Positions 13,421 to 24,395 of a DNA stretch of 64,000 nucleotides are shown piece by piece. The position numbers were made by a program, and so were the translations under genes. Location: positions 74,334-138,333 of the forward strand of contig NW_008711162.1 of the NCBI RefSeq assembly GCF_000327385.1, read 5' to 3'. The stretch comes from Lottia gigantea (taxonomy: Eukaryota; Mollusca; Gastropoda; Lottiidae). A model generated the notes under the pieces. The model was given only the letters and a program-made list of their open reading frames with translations, was not told the DNA's origin and did no database searches. Within the stretch, counting starts at the first letter, position 1; each line of letters begins with the position of its first letter.

Positions 13421-14369
13421 GCTAATTTGGCCGATTTGAACAAGTTTGAATAAGCTGACTTTATGGTTGCTACTGGTAGTTTTTTTGGATACAGATTGAA
13501 CTATTTAGAATCGTAGCCATTTTTCAGATAGTCCTAGATAGCTGTATAATAGTCATTGACGTTAATTTGCTTGTAAATCAAAGGCGAGTAACCATTTATC
13601 AAGCCTGGTTAAAAAGTTAACTTTTAGAGAAGGGTTTGCCTCCCACCAACTACGTTCTTTTCAGAACACCTTATAGACTTTCAGGTCTAATGTGCTTCAT
13701 CAACAACTATCAGACACAAGATAAGAGATCAGATACCAAGCTATGGACTAATGTACTTGGTGACAAGATTGATATTAAGTTTATTTTTAGATTTACTTAC
13801 GTATCGATAGCATTTGTTTACTTCGTTGTCCTTTTAAGGATTTGAAGATGAAATTCCTTCGGGTAACTAACGTCACATTCACATATTCATTGCCGTATAT
13901 GCAGCAGTTCATAAATATCAGAGATCTGATGCTGTGCTATGTTTAGTGAATACTTGATCTAAAAAAGGGAATATCAACAATCGATGGTAGTTGGTTGGGT
14001 TCTAATATCAGTCAGCGTGTGAAAGTATGACCTAGAATAATCCATCTTTTGGTACTGATTTCGATACTTAAGGTTTGATCAAAGCGGTGAAGAATGTAAA
14101 CTGTTGAGATTTTTTTATTGGTTCTTTCTTAAGCTATAGTCTTATTTTTTATAAGAAATCTGATGTATTTTTCTTAAAATATTTAAAAGGTTGGTTCACA
14201 CCAAGGTAATAAAATGTCTTAAGAAGTCAGATTGATGTATAAAATATAAGCCTCATTTACATAAGAATACACAGTAGATAGGTGATAAGACGAAGCTTTT
14301 AAGGTGTACATTAATATGTTTTTGTATATTGACTTTGATCATTGGTTGAGGCTTTAGTAGTATCAGTAT
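13421..14369. other. Unassigned sequence
   Basis: One 69-codon open frame beginning at 13636 has no recognisable content. Otherwise nothing seen. Confidence 0.35.
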
Positions 14370-14674
14370 GATCCTGGTTCGATCCAGTCTAATGAAAATA
14401 GATAACAATTTCGTTTTTCTTTTTTTTTCTCTGATATTCTGATAAGTTTTCTACCACAGTGTCATGTAGGACCCATTTCTTGGTAACAGTAGCGAAAAAT
14501 GGGATAGCGAAACACAAAAAAGGATCCTGGTTCTATCCAGTCTAATGAAAATAGATAACAATTTTGTTTTTCTTTATTTTTCTCTGATATTCTGTTAAGT
14601 TTTTAGCCACAATGTCGTGTAGGGCCAATTTCTTCGTAAACAGTGGCGAATTATGGAATAGCGAAACGCAAAGT
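14370..14674 (+). repeat. Tandem duplication, 153-bp unit, two copies
   Basis: Copy 1 runs from 14370 to 14522 and copy 2 from 14523 to about 14674. Both start GATCCTGGTTC(G/T)ATCCAG, continue with TCTAATGAAAATAGATAAC, a T-rich tract and TCTCTGATATTCTG, and end with an AGCGAAAC(A/G)CAAA block. They differ by scattered substitutions, so the duplication is not recent. The GGTTCGATCC core resembles a tRNA B box, but there is no A box or cloverleaf. Confidence 0.85.
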
Positions 14675-17600
14675 AGAGAAATATGGCAGCTGATATTCCT
14701 TAATTCGTTATGTAATCAAGAAACTTGTTCAGCAAGACATGCTTTGATTTGGATTCTGTCTATCTCGGCTCATTTTTAAAGTAGTAAACGTTTTTAAACA
14801 TCGAAGTTCTAGAGCATTTCACGTAATTTCATCATCATCCACCATACTTTAGGACAAATCAAATGCGCTTGGCTTAGGTTTGGATTTCTTGATTGAAAAA
14901 CCATTTTTGTCGAGAATTCAAGACATTTCATAGGTGCCAATATAAAATATGCCAACTTATTTATTATTATTTTTTTTTTAAAAAAAAAAAGGACCTTTCT
15001 GTGCTTTGCCTTTTTAATAACGTTTTATATTGACCTCATAGACCTAAAATTTGTATGGTTTATAATTTCGTGTGGGCTTTAATTACATTTAATATGAAAC
15101 AAAACCAAATATTTAAGGCATTTACATTTCATATATAATGGTACTATTGACTTTGTACAATTGACTTTTAGTACAATTGACATGTTTCACTTTTTGGACA
15201 GAGCAAAAATATATTTCGCAAGTAATTTACTGGGGTAAGGTTTTATAAGAGATATTCTGGTAATACACTTTATAGGACTATTTTAAATGTCACCGGTCCC
15301 CATTCTTTCGGCAAGGTTCTAGTATATTCTCGTGTCATTATTAAGGTCGCAGTAATATGATCGTGCCCCGCGGTTTCGTATAAATTTAGAGAATAATGGT
15401 TTCGTGTCCTGTTACATTAAAAATAACGTAATTTAGATATTTTCTTCAAAAAAAACACTGCTGCGTCATGGTATATAACTTTTTTGACGGTGGGGATTTT
15501 TTGTATGAAGTGTCTGGATCAGGTGAAGTTGTCTTTATAAATGGGAAGAAATTCGTTAATCTGTTAAATAAGAGTTTTATTTTGTTAGTATATATGGGTT
15601 GGTAGGCCTCAGGGGTATATATTTAACCCCTTTTTATTCTCTTGAATTGTAGATGGTAAATAATGAGGGTGTAATAATGTAAACAAATTCCATGTAAACT
15701 TCGGAATTTCTAAAGAAACCGTTAATAAGATATTTTTTGCCTGTCAAACTTCATAATGGTGCTTTAATTGATTTGATAGCTTAGTAATTTTACTCCAGAT
15801 AGCTATTCCTAAAATATGTGTATTGCTTGAATGCTTTTGGGGGAAGTTGTCATGATTGCGAAAGAGCATTGCGTGGGTTTCGTTAGGTTGAAATGATATT
15901 ATGCATTATACCTCTGAGGACAATGCGAAGCAGTAAATTACTTGCAATCTTGAAATTCAAATTTCAAGATTCGATCACGGCAAATGTCAAGATAACACAA
16001 AAAGATTGTCAGTAACGTTGATCAGAGAGATTGAAAAGCCAAGGCGTGCAGTCGGATGACAGTCCTCGGAAGCCTCAAGATTTGATCTTTTTAACATTTC
16101 TTTTATGCCAAGTGTGCATCGTAGTTTATAAACCAAATAATGAACGGAAATGTTTTCATTCCAATTCCAGTTTTCGAGACTCACAATTCATTTGCATTCT
16201 GAGGTAATCATTTAGGTATCCATCTATATTAACCAGAAAAAGAACTTTCCAAAAAACCGAAATGTCCCACATAGGATTCTTTACAAATGGAGATAGAAAT
16301 GAAATTAAGTCGACATGATTCCTCTTGTGTAGCATGATGCAGCCAGGTGTTGAGTGAGACACGATAAACCAAGATAAACGGCGAATATCATGACTCTTTA
16401 CAATCTTCATTAATTATTCAAATTCCATTCAGTTGTACTAACTATTCGTTTTGTTAGTCACGTCAAGTTAAGACAGTCGATTGCCTGTTACTGAGATGAC
16501 ACGTTTTATGATTTTTTCAAGAGGCAAATCTTAACTGCAGTATACGGATAAGCAATTAAAGAGCACACAACAGAGTCCGGGATACACACACAGCTGTGAC
16601 AAACACATGAATTCAAAATAAATTCCACAAGATTCATGGAAAATTGGAGTTATATGACGTACATATGAAATGAGGGAACATCAAGACAACGGTACCTTCG
16701 ATTTGTAAGACTAGTTATTCTGTTGAGAATGATGTTTCTTCAGTAGCTGAAAATTAGCATGAGCTATATGGTTTGGACAGGAGATATCAAACTCGTACAG
16801 TCCATTTCTGTTTTGACTCAGATAATATACTTCTTTGGCAAATAGCGACTTAATGATCGTATCATCCAATTGAGCTCAATATAATTTACTATACTACTTT
16901 TTTACTCTTCCCATCTTCATTCGGACTAATTATATTAGTTTTTATGTGCAGGCCACCGAAGAAATTATAAATGGCTGTATTATGATAAGCGACATAAAAT
17001 ATGAACACAAACATATCGACATTTCCAAAGAACAATCCACTACTGAATTATCAATGAATATGTATCCCCATAGTCAAGATATAGAATTCAATCAATGCAG
17101 TTGGTTCATGAATTATTTGGTGTCTTCGTTTTGTCAACCCGTTAATAAATACTTTATTATGCTGCTGATTTGCTGTTAAAAGGCAGATATCTTGATAGAA
17201 ACAAGATTTTTTTGTGGTCGTAAACATATCCCCAAAGAATTTTCAGCATTTATTTTTTTTCCTTTCTTATCTTTATCATAGTTGTGTTATAGGACAATAA
17301 CCTATATGTATAGTGAAAATAGCAATCATAGGAGTGTTCATGTCAATTTCTTAATCACTGACTACAATGAGCTTTGAATTGAATTTTTTCTCTCATTTCA
17401 TAAATATTCCAAATAAAACTGTATACCATTTGTCTTAGAATGCCTTCGGGTCCATAGAAATATAAGGTTCAGTGATTTTCCCTTCCATAAAATTCACGTG
17501 GAAAATGACATAATTTTCGGTCTGAAAATTCCCCTCTGTAAAATCATGTTCACAGTTAATGATAACTTTTGCAGTGGTTAACTTTTTCAGCAGCCCAAAG

Positions 17601-17795
17601 ACAATGTAAGACTTTCGGCAGAATTTTGTAGTTGATATTTCAATCCTGACAAAAATGATTGCCAATATTCAATTCAATAAAGATTGCAGTCAGAGAGTGG
17701 CCACCAAACCAGCAGTAACAAACCATCAAATTGACTCAATAGATCCAACTACCAAATACCGTTGCTATACCAACAACTACTTAGTGTGCATCATT
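14675..17795. other. Gene-free sequence
   Basis: AT-rich DNA with no supported gene. A strict A/T inverted run (poly-T then poly-A near 14970-14990) could form a hairpin. Two overlapping minus-strand frames (15987-16410) have no recognisable content. Confidence 0.4.
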
Positions 17796-18037
17796 AGCTT
17801 CTGCTAAAAGCAAACGTTAACCTGTCATGTACCAACCCTTATGCACGAACATTTATAATACAAACTTTTTGGAGTGACTCGATGAATTAATATCAATAAT
17901 CTGCGATATCAACTTCTGCTAGTAGCAGTCGTTAACTTGTCATCTACCAACAAGTGTTCATGTCATTTGCCTTATGTTTGAAAACAGAATGATATAATAC
18001 CAAATTTCGGAGCGACTCAATGAATTAATATTAAAAA
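17796..18037 (+). repeat. Tandem duplication, about 115-bp unit
   Basis: Copy 1 starts at 17796 and copy 2 at 17911. Shared blocks include CTTCTGCTA, AGCA..CGTTAAC, TGTCAT.TACCAAC, TATAATAC.AA and GGAG(T/C)GACTC(G/A)ATGAATTAATAT. The copies have diverged, with an insertion in copy 2. Confidence 0.75.
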
Positions 18038-18639
18038 ATCGGATTTCAAGGACCAAAGTCTAGAAATTGCAATATGACAATAGACTTCCAATTAGCTACT
18101 TGCCTTCAATTAGATAGATCAAGACATGAAACTAAGATATTTTGAAAAGATGATGCATAATTAATTAGATAACAAAAGATGACACTATCAGACTACACAA
18201 GACAATTAGTCCATTAAGACAATTGAAAACAATGGCGTTGAAGATCAAAGGGAATATTTCTCCTTGGAGTGAAAAAACTACGTTAATAATATATCATGTT
18301 TAGTATTTTTCATCCTTAAAATAAATTGTTATTTTATCTTCTGTCTGAAGCTATACGTCTGGGACACTCTTTTTTATGGAAGATACGATGTAAAAGGATC
18401 TTATAAGGGTTAAGATGCGTCCTTTGGATGTTATTTCTTTTCTGATCATAAATTAAGCCGCTATAGTCGAGGGTGGTTTCATGAGGAATTGTTATCTGGG
18501 AGAACCAAACTTTAACCATCCAGCAAGGTTAGAATCTTAAGTTTTCAAAACGTGAAATTTGATTTGAAAGTTCTATGGCCGACATCGCGCGGATTGTCGA
18601 TTTAATAAAAAAATTTCACGGCGAGTGGCTCAACTAGAT
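18038..18639. other. Unassigned sequence
   Basis: No gene, RNA or clear repeat recognised. A 61-codon minus-strand frame (18334-18519) is not distinctive. Confidence 0.35.
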
Positions 18640-19110
18640 CAGTGAGGGCCCGAGGACTTATGTTGGATAGGGCTCCTTCCCCGGGAAACTTTTCTTCCGT
18701 ATGCTATCATGCATTTCTTTCTTTCTTTCCCCTTGGGGTTGGAGGCCCGTCGACTTGGTTCAACCAGCAACCATGGCAGTTCAGCCACTGTTCACAGGAA
18801 CAACAATAGATCTATAGCATTGCTGAATCATGATAGTTGTCACATACAGTAGTTACTTCCCTTGAAAAATAAATTCATGTATCAAATACATGTATTTTAT
18901 GCTGTCGATATTTCCACATTACATTGTAATTGGCGTACACAATAGACATACTGGTCCCACTTCCTGGCCTGGATTTTAGTGGGCTTTGGGTCCTTCCCGC
19001 TTTTTTTTCTTAATATATGCTCTCCTGTATTTTTTTCAAGGGGGGGGAGGAGGGGCGTGGACTTGCTTCAGCCAGTCCTTATGGTTTCTACCACTACTTT
19101 CGGTTTACAC
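18640..19110 (+). repeat. Diverged pair of G/C-rich repeat segments
   Basis: Two related segments, about 18650-18800 and 18970-19110, share the order GGG.T.CTTCCC, a T/CTTT tract, a G-run (CTTGGGGTTGGAGG versus AAGGGGGGGGAGGAGG), a GTCGACTTG or GTGGACTTG block, TTCA.CCAG and ATGG. They are more G/C-rich than their surroundings, which suggests copies of a dispersed repeat family. No coding capacity. A CTTT microsatellite sits at about 18715-18730. Confidence 0.5.
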
Positions 19111-19997
19111 AACTTGAAAGTTGCTACTTGGTCTAAGGCCGCCCATTATTGACCCTAAAATTGGAATTTCCTTAGCCTAATCATTTGGAAACTCCACATC
19201 GATAATGGTATGAAAGTGTTAGACTGTAGAAGTCCATGTGGTATGAAAGCTGAGCGTCTATATGTCAAACCTACTTATATCTTGTGACATGTATTGATAG
19301 CTATATCGATTGTTGAAAGTTAATATTAAAACAAACGGATCAAAAGGTGAAGGGAGATGACTCTTGTTTTTTTTAACCTGTAAACTGACCAATCTGAATA
19401 ATGGAGCCAATCATGCACAGTGTTCAGATTACTGTATGGTTTCTTATATAGTATTTTACTGCATCGACCATTTCCTGTAGAATTGTGGTTTTTGATAATA
19501 ATATACCAACAATTTCATGGTGTTTCTCTCTTATTCTTGCAATATTATGTATGTCGTTGTTTTGTAACCACTGAAAATACGAGGACTCCAAAAGTAAAAG
19601 AGAAATTGTACTGTAACCTTATCTTGTTCGATCAAAAACTGCAATTCGTTGGATTTTGGAATTTAATAATTGAAATGGTTTCAGTTCTAAAAAAGCATCG
19701 CTTTAGTCTTTAACAAATGATTCCAGAGTGCCGTTTTCTTCTTTATAATTTCAATATTATTGTCGATTCAATATACATGTACACACTTTTCATACTAGGC
19801 CTATATATATTCATAACATAACGCTTATAAAATATAATCAACATCATAAGAAGAATCAAACAAAGTATGACAATCTAATATTAAAGGCATTTTTATAAAT
19901 TCTTCATATGTTCTCACTATACATTATTAACATCTCCAAAGCAATAAATATATTGAATCCTGTGCCAGTGCCTTCTGTTGAAATAGTACCCTTTTAA
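19111..19997. other. Unassigned sequence with an unconvincing 97-codon frame
   Basis: The + strand frame at 19420-19713 is Leu/Phe/Ile/Tyr-heavy, as expected of translated T-rich DNA. It has no recognisable domain, so I do not call it as a gene. Nothing else seen. Confidence 0.35.
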
Positions 19998-20235
19998 CTC
20001 TTACTAGACTGTCAATTTGTAATATTCATACATTACACTGTATTCTATGTATATAATTATTAAAATAGTAATAATACACTGTATAGTATCATAATTTTAT
20101 AATCTTGCAGCATTGACTATTCCTATTGCTTTACGCACCTGAAATTTAGGACGTTTACCAATTTTGGCTTTACGTAACATTTAATGTCTTGGATAAATGT
20201 ATTAGGGTTACCCCCTTTCCAAGCTTTTTAACAAA
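19998..20235 (+). repeat. Left copy of a 238-bp direct duplication
   Basis: Begins CTCTTACTAGACTGTC and ends CCAAGCTTTTTAACAAA. Apart from a one-base indel and a few substitutions it is identical to 20410-20648. The two copies enclose 174 bp containing the microexon candidate. The near-identity implies recent duplication or gene conversion. Confidence 0.95.
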
Positions 20236-20308
20236 TAATTATTTTAGTAAAATTAATGCTTGATATATATATTGTGCCTAACACCTTTCTTTTCTTTTCT
20301 TTATTTAG

Positions 20309-20350
20309 TTATTATGGGAACTAACAAGACGACTAAAGCAGAAGATGGAG
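20309..20350 (+). CDS. Candidate 42-nt alternative start microexon
   Basis: A long pyrimidine tract (CTTTCTTTTCTTTTC...) ends in TTTAG at 20308, an excellent acceptor. Exactly 42 nt later GGAG is followed by GTACGT, a good donor. Within it, an ATG at 20314 opens 12 codons, MGTNKTTKAEDG, and ends on the first base (G) of a codon. That phase 1 end would join the paired-box exon at 51638 to read GGHGGVNQ, as the three larger alternative first exons do. An ATG five bases inside a spliced exon would need an upstream non-coding exon. A competing reading is open throughout in phase 0 (LLWELTRRLKQKME), so it could instead be an internal microexon of another gene. The phase match is one in three by chance. 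Confidence 0.3.
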
Positions 20351-20409
20351 GTACGTTAACTTTTCATATCTAGTGACTAGTTACTTATCAATAGTAACTG
20401 GTTTCTTTT

Positions 20410-20648
20410 CTCTTACTAGACTGTCAATTTGTAATATTCATACATTACACTGTATTCTATGTATATAATTATTAAAATAGTAATAATACACTGTATATGT
20501 ATCATAATTTTATAATCTTGCAGCATTGACTATTCCAATTGCTTTACGCACCTGAAATTTAGGACGTTTACCAATTTTGGCTTTACATAACATTTAATGT
20601 CTTGGATAAATGTATTAGGGTTACCCCCTTTCCAAGCTTTTTAACAAA
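20410..20648 (+). repeat. Right copy of a 238-bp direct duplication
   Basis: Near-identical partner of 19998-20235, including TTACCCCCTTTCCAAGC and the final ACAAA. After the end the flanks differ completely, which sets the boundary at 20648. Confidence 0.95.
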
Positions 20649-21770
20649 GTTTCGGCACAAAATTTTCATTGGAAGAAATTCCTCAAGAACAAGAGATCCT
20701 TTCGATGTTTCCCAAAACCATAGTTAATAATACATAAATTAGCAGAGCTTCCAAAGAACCTATTGGTTTCTGACTACTGTTGAAACAAGAGTTTCAATTT
20801 AAGCCATTCCACAATAACAAGAGATATTCTCGTTCTTTCACAACCGTTTTTACTAATATACATTTGATAATAGCCATTAAATATATTTATACCAAATCTA
20901 TGTAATTTGAACAGACCAGGTCAGTTTACCCTAAAAGTTAAAGAACAAAAATATCGGCACAAGCTTTTAGACTTTGGAATCTAGATCGGAAATGAAGTAG
21001 TTGCTGTATAGCATTTATTTATTCCAAGATTCTAATGATAAACTTTGAAGCAGACGTATTCCGTGTACAGTCAGAAGTACTGAACACGTCTGGCTTGGTA
21101 CATGCACGCGATCACAATACCTGCCCGTATGTTGACAGGAGAGAAAAAGATGGTTAAAATGATTAGGTTTAAAAAAGAGAAATTATTTCTATTCAACCTT
21201 TCTTTAGATATAATTAGAGTTGATAGATTTAGAAATGGATAATAATCACCTCGTCGTGGCAGGCAAAGACCCCCAGCATGGCAACAAATGACCTCGTTCA
21301 CATGCTGTCGACAATAGCGAGAAAAAAAATCCACAATGCCTCGCCTGCTGAGAGCAGACCTTGCAAGTCTCTGACTTTCGTGAGAAATTGTCAACATATT
21401 TTTGATGACATTAAATTATAGAATAATAGTGGTTTATCCTTAATAAATTATCATAATTAGCAGTAATGATTGCTTCTAATTAATTTTCAAATTACCGAGT
21501 TTTCTGTTTTGGTTTTTTCTTTTCGTGCCATTAATTTTCAATGATTTTTAACGAAGTAAGTAAGAAGCTGCTGTAAATCAAGTCAAAAACTCCAATGTCG
21601 TTGTCGAATTTTGAAAAATTCGGTATCAGTTACGTTTCGACGACCGTAGTGCTAAAAATGTAAAACTAATGTTTTAATGATGGTTATTCTGACCAAAAGA
21701 TGCCAATTATGCGTTTGTGGCTTTCTTAACTGCTGTCAGTGATGATGACAATGGGCGTTACTTTTGTATT

Positions 21771-21780
21771 TGATTGACAG
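21771..21780 (+). promoter_or_regulatory. PBX-MEIS composite motif
   Basis: A perfect TGATTGACAG, the composite site known for PBX/MEIS TALE homeodomain dimers. The same 10-mer recurs at 43639, upstream of exon 1b. By a rough hand estimate fewer than one copy is expected in the window. It may mark an enhancer; there is no direct evidence. Confidence 0.3.
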
Positions 21781-23816
21781 ACTGTAGATCCATCCTTCTA
21801 TCTTCATTGGTTCATCGATTTTATTTCATTCTGCCAGTCAATATAGTTTATATTGTGAATTTTATTAGATGTTTTATTCTTCCAATATACAAAACTATCG
21901 TTGTTGTGTAAAGGAATATATTTGAAGTATTTTGTTGTCACTCTATAATTGATAAGCTTTATTATTTCTCTTTGACCTAGGCCAGTGCTTTCATGGAGAC
22001 TCGTCCCAATTCACACTATTACCAGAAAAGATTCTTCATTTTGCTATCTTTACTCACACTGCATGACATCAAGCGATTCGGTTCTAAATCGGAGTTTCAA
22101 AATCACTTTCCACACATCAAAAGCTTTATTTGATTTCAGTTCCGCTACGGTACGTCTGTGATTGATGTCGCCAACGAGAAAGTACTTACTTTTTGCATAC
22201 CTATACGATAGATTTTTTTCGAGTCATAATCTACCAGCCAAGCGATATGCTTCAAAAAAAAGTCATCGCCACATATGCAAATGCTATACAAAAACGATGT
22301 CAAATGATCGTCAGGTAAACTCTATAAAGACCAAAAAAAATTTTATATCTATATACAAAAAATATTTCAAATCTGTAGGACCTATTAAATATAATATTAA
22401 TTAGAATATGTTAAATATAATTATATTGATAAAGCTCTTTTGAATAATAATATATTTGATATATTGGTTATATTATCTAATATATTCTATCAAACATTAA
22501 TTAGATTGCGACAATTGAAATATTGTGCAAAATATCCAAACGAATTAACATATTGATGACAATAGAATGCAAGGTAACATAAAATTCACGGATTTAATGA
22601 GAAACTGTAATATCATTATTAGAACATTTAATATCTATGTTAATTAAGCTCATTAGTTGACTTGCGAATCTCAAAAGATTGTAATGATAGCCATTGCGAT
22701 ATTGAAATCCTCGAACCGTAAAGCCCACTGGCATTAATGGGCGGAGAAATGGGCGTTACTGGTAGGCGGGGTTTCATGAAAAAGCTTTTGTAAGGCGGAG
22801 TCAGTGTCATTGATATGCCCCTCCTGTTTTTGTTGATAAACACGAAGGAAGATAAGAATTCGGTGTTGATCATCTTCAATATGGTTAACTGTGACTTTTG
22901 TCATATTAGTGATGATGGAAAAGTGATAGCACTCCATAGGATCCGACAGTTTTCAAGCCAAAAACCAATGGGTATGACGCTTACACGCAAGTTTTGTCGT
23001 TAAAGAAATGCGTGAACCGTTTCCAAGAAGGCCAATTTCTCACTAGGAATAGAATGTGATAGCCTAGGCATAGAATGAAATGTGACTCCATATAAAACAG
23101 TTAATGGAAATTTGATTTTTATCAAATATAACGTTTTATATTATTTATTGTGTATGTATTTTACATAAATTAAAATCTTAATGATGTTTTGTATCTGTTG
23201 TCGATATTTGAATACCATATTTTTTCTACTGCAGGTTTTATATTTTTGAAGTGTAAATTTTTCAACCATTTTAGAATAGATTGCAAAATAAATTTTCACA
23301 TAATGTATAAAAAGTGTTTAGCAAATAATATGCAAAGTTTTTACTGTTATTCAAACAAACATTCGATTGCCTGCAAAAATGAGAAAACAGAAATTTTGAA
23401 TATTTTTTTGATACGGAATGCCGAATTCCTATTGGCCGAGGGACATTGTGTGTTGCAAACGGTTTTCAAGTAAAATAGCTAAGTAAAATTGCTATTTAAA
23501 CTAAAATTGCTATCTAAAGTAAAATTGTTTTCTTAAATAAGATTGCTATCTCTTATTCGATACTGAAGCAATTGAACAAATTATAATTTAGTGAAATTGC
23601 ATCCTGAAAATTTTTGGACTAAAAACAAGATACGTCTGTCATGATGGACAAAAATGTTTTGCGCGACAAGTTGCAACTTGATTCTTTTTGCCTCACCCAC
23701 ACACTATAATCTCATGCACAAAAGACATATGTTATTATTTAAAAAAAAAACAGTAAGATTAGAAAAATCTTCCACCCGATTGATGAAGAATATGTTCGAA
23801 TATTGTGGGATTGGTT

Positions 23817-23898
23817 GATGCACGTGCAGTGTCAGTTTTCCGTGTATGCACGTGTGTATTAACAATCAGTTGCGCTATCTGTCATTTTTTGATTGACG
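23817..23898. promoter_or_regulatory. E-box and PBX-like motif cluster
   Basis: Two CACGTG boxes in the shared context TGCACGTG (about 23817-23826 and 23844-23853) lie within 75 bp of a TTGATTGACGATGG segment that contains TGATTGAC. The spacing and lower A/T content stand out locally. A bHLH plus TALE/Hox enhancer is an inference. Confidence 0.25.
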
Positions 23899-24139
23899 AT
23901 GGTTTGACACCTTTTGACGCCATATTTGAAAAAAATATTCCAAAGAGATTAATAATTTTGATGTTATTAAAATAAGATATTTTCAATGTTTTGTCCTTTA
24001 ATTATTTATGCAAAGACTAATTTCTTTCCAAAATAACTATAGAAAGTAAGGATAATTTCAGACGATATTTCTACATTACTAAACGAAAAGTATGAACCTA
24101 AAAGGACCGCCTTTTGCGGAAAGCTCTAATATAAGATTC

Positions 24140-24395
24140 ATCGCATGGTTCATTAAATAGAAATTCATTACAATCATGTTCATTACATTTGAATGAAGCT
24201 CTCCGTTCATTGCATGTTCATATGTTCATTACATGAAAATGAATTTCTATGATCATCGCATGTTCATCTATGTTCCTTGCATGTTCATAACATTAAAATA
24301 AAATTCTCTGTTCATTACATGTTCATAATATGAAAATGAATTTCTATATTCATTACATGTTCATTACATTTAAATAAATGTTTATGTTATGAGCA
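24140..24395 (+). repeat. Degenerate tandem array of GTTCATTACATG units
   Basis: About ten occurrences of (G)TTCATTACAT or TTCATNGCATG, interleaved with GAAAATGAATTTCTAT blocks, in a higher-order unit of roughly 60 bp. All units are imperfect. No function is suggested. Confidence 0.75.

Larger units (their letters stand above)
20649..24139. other. Non-coding interval with scattered motif clusters
   Basis: No supported exon. A 108-codon minus-strand frame (21071-21397) has no recognisable features. A perfect PBX-MEIS composite site and an E-box cluster are listed separately. The stretch 22290-22500 is extremely A/T-rich. Confidence 0.4.

Noticed and set aside
14370-14400. B-box-like GGTTCGATCC in the 153-bp repeat
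   Set aside because: The second copy has lost the core (GGTTCTATCC) and no cloverleaf or A box is present, so I treat it as an ordinary duplication.
19420-19713. 97-codon + strand frame
   Set aside because: Hydrophobic T-rich composition, no domain and no splice context beyond chance.
21071-21397. 108-codon minus-strand frame
   Set aside because: No recognisable domain or splice sites, and a few frames of this length are expected by chance in this AT-rich window.
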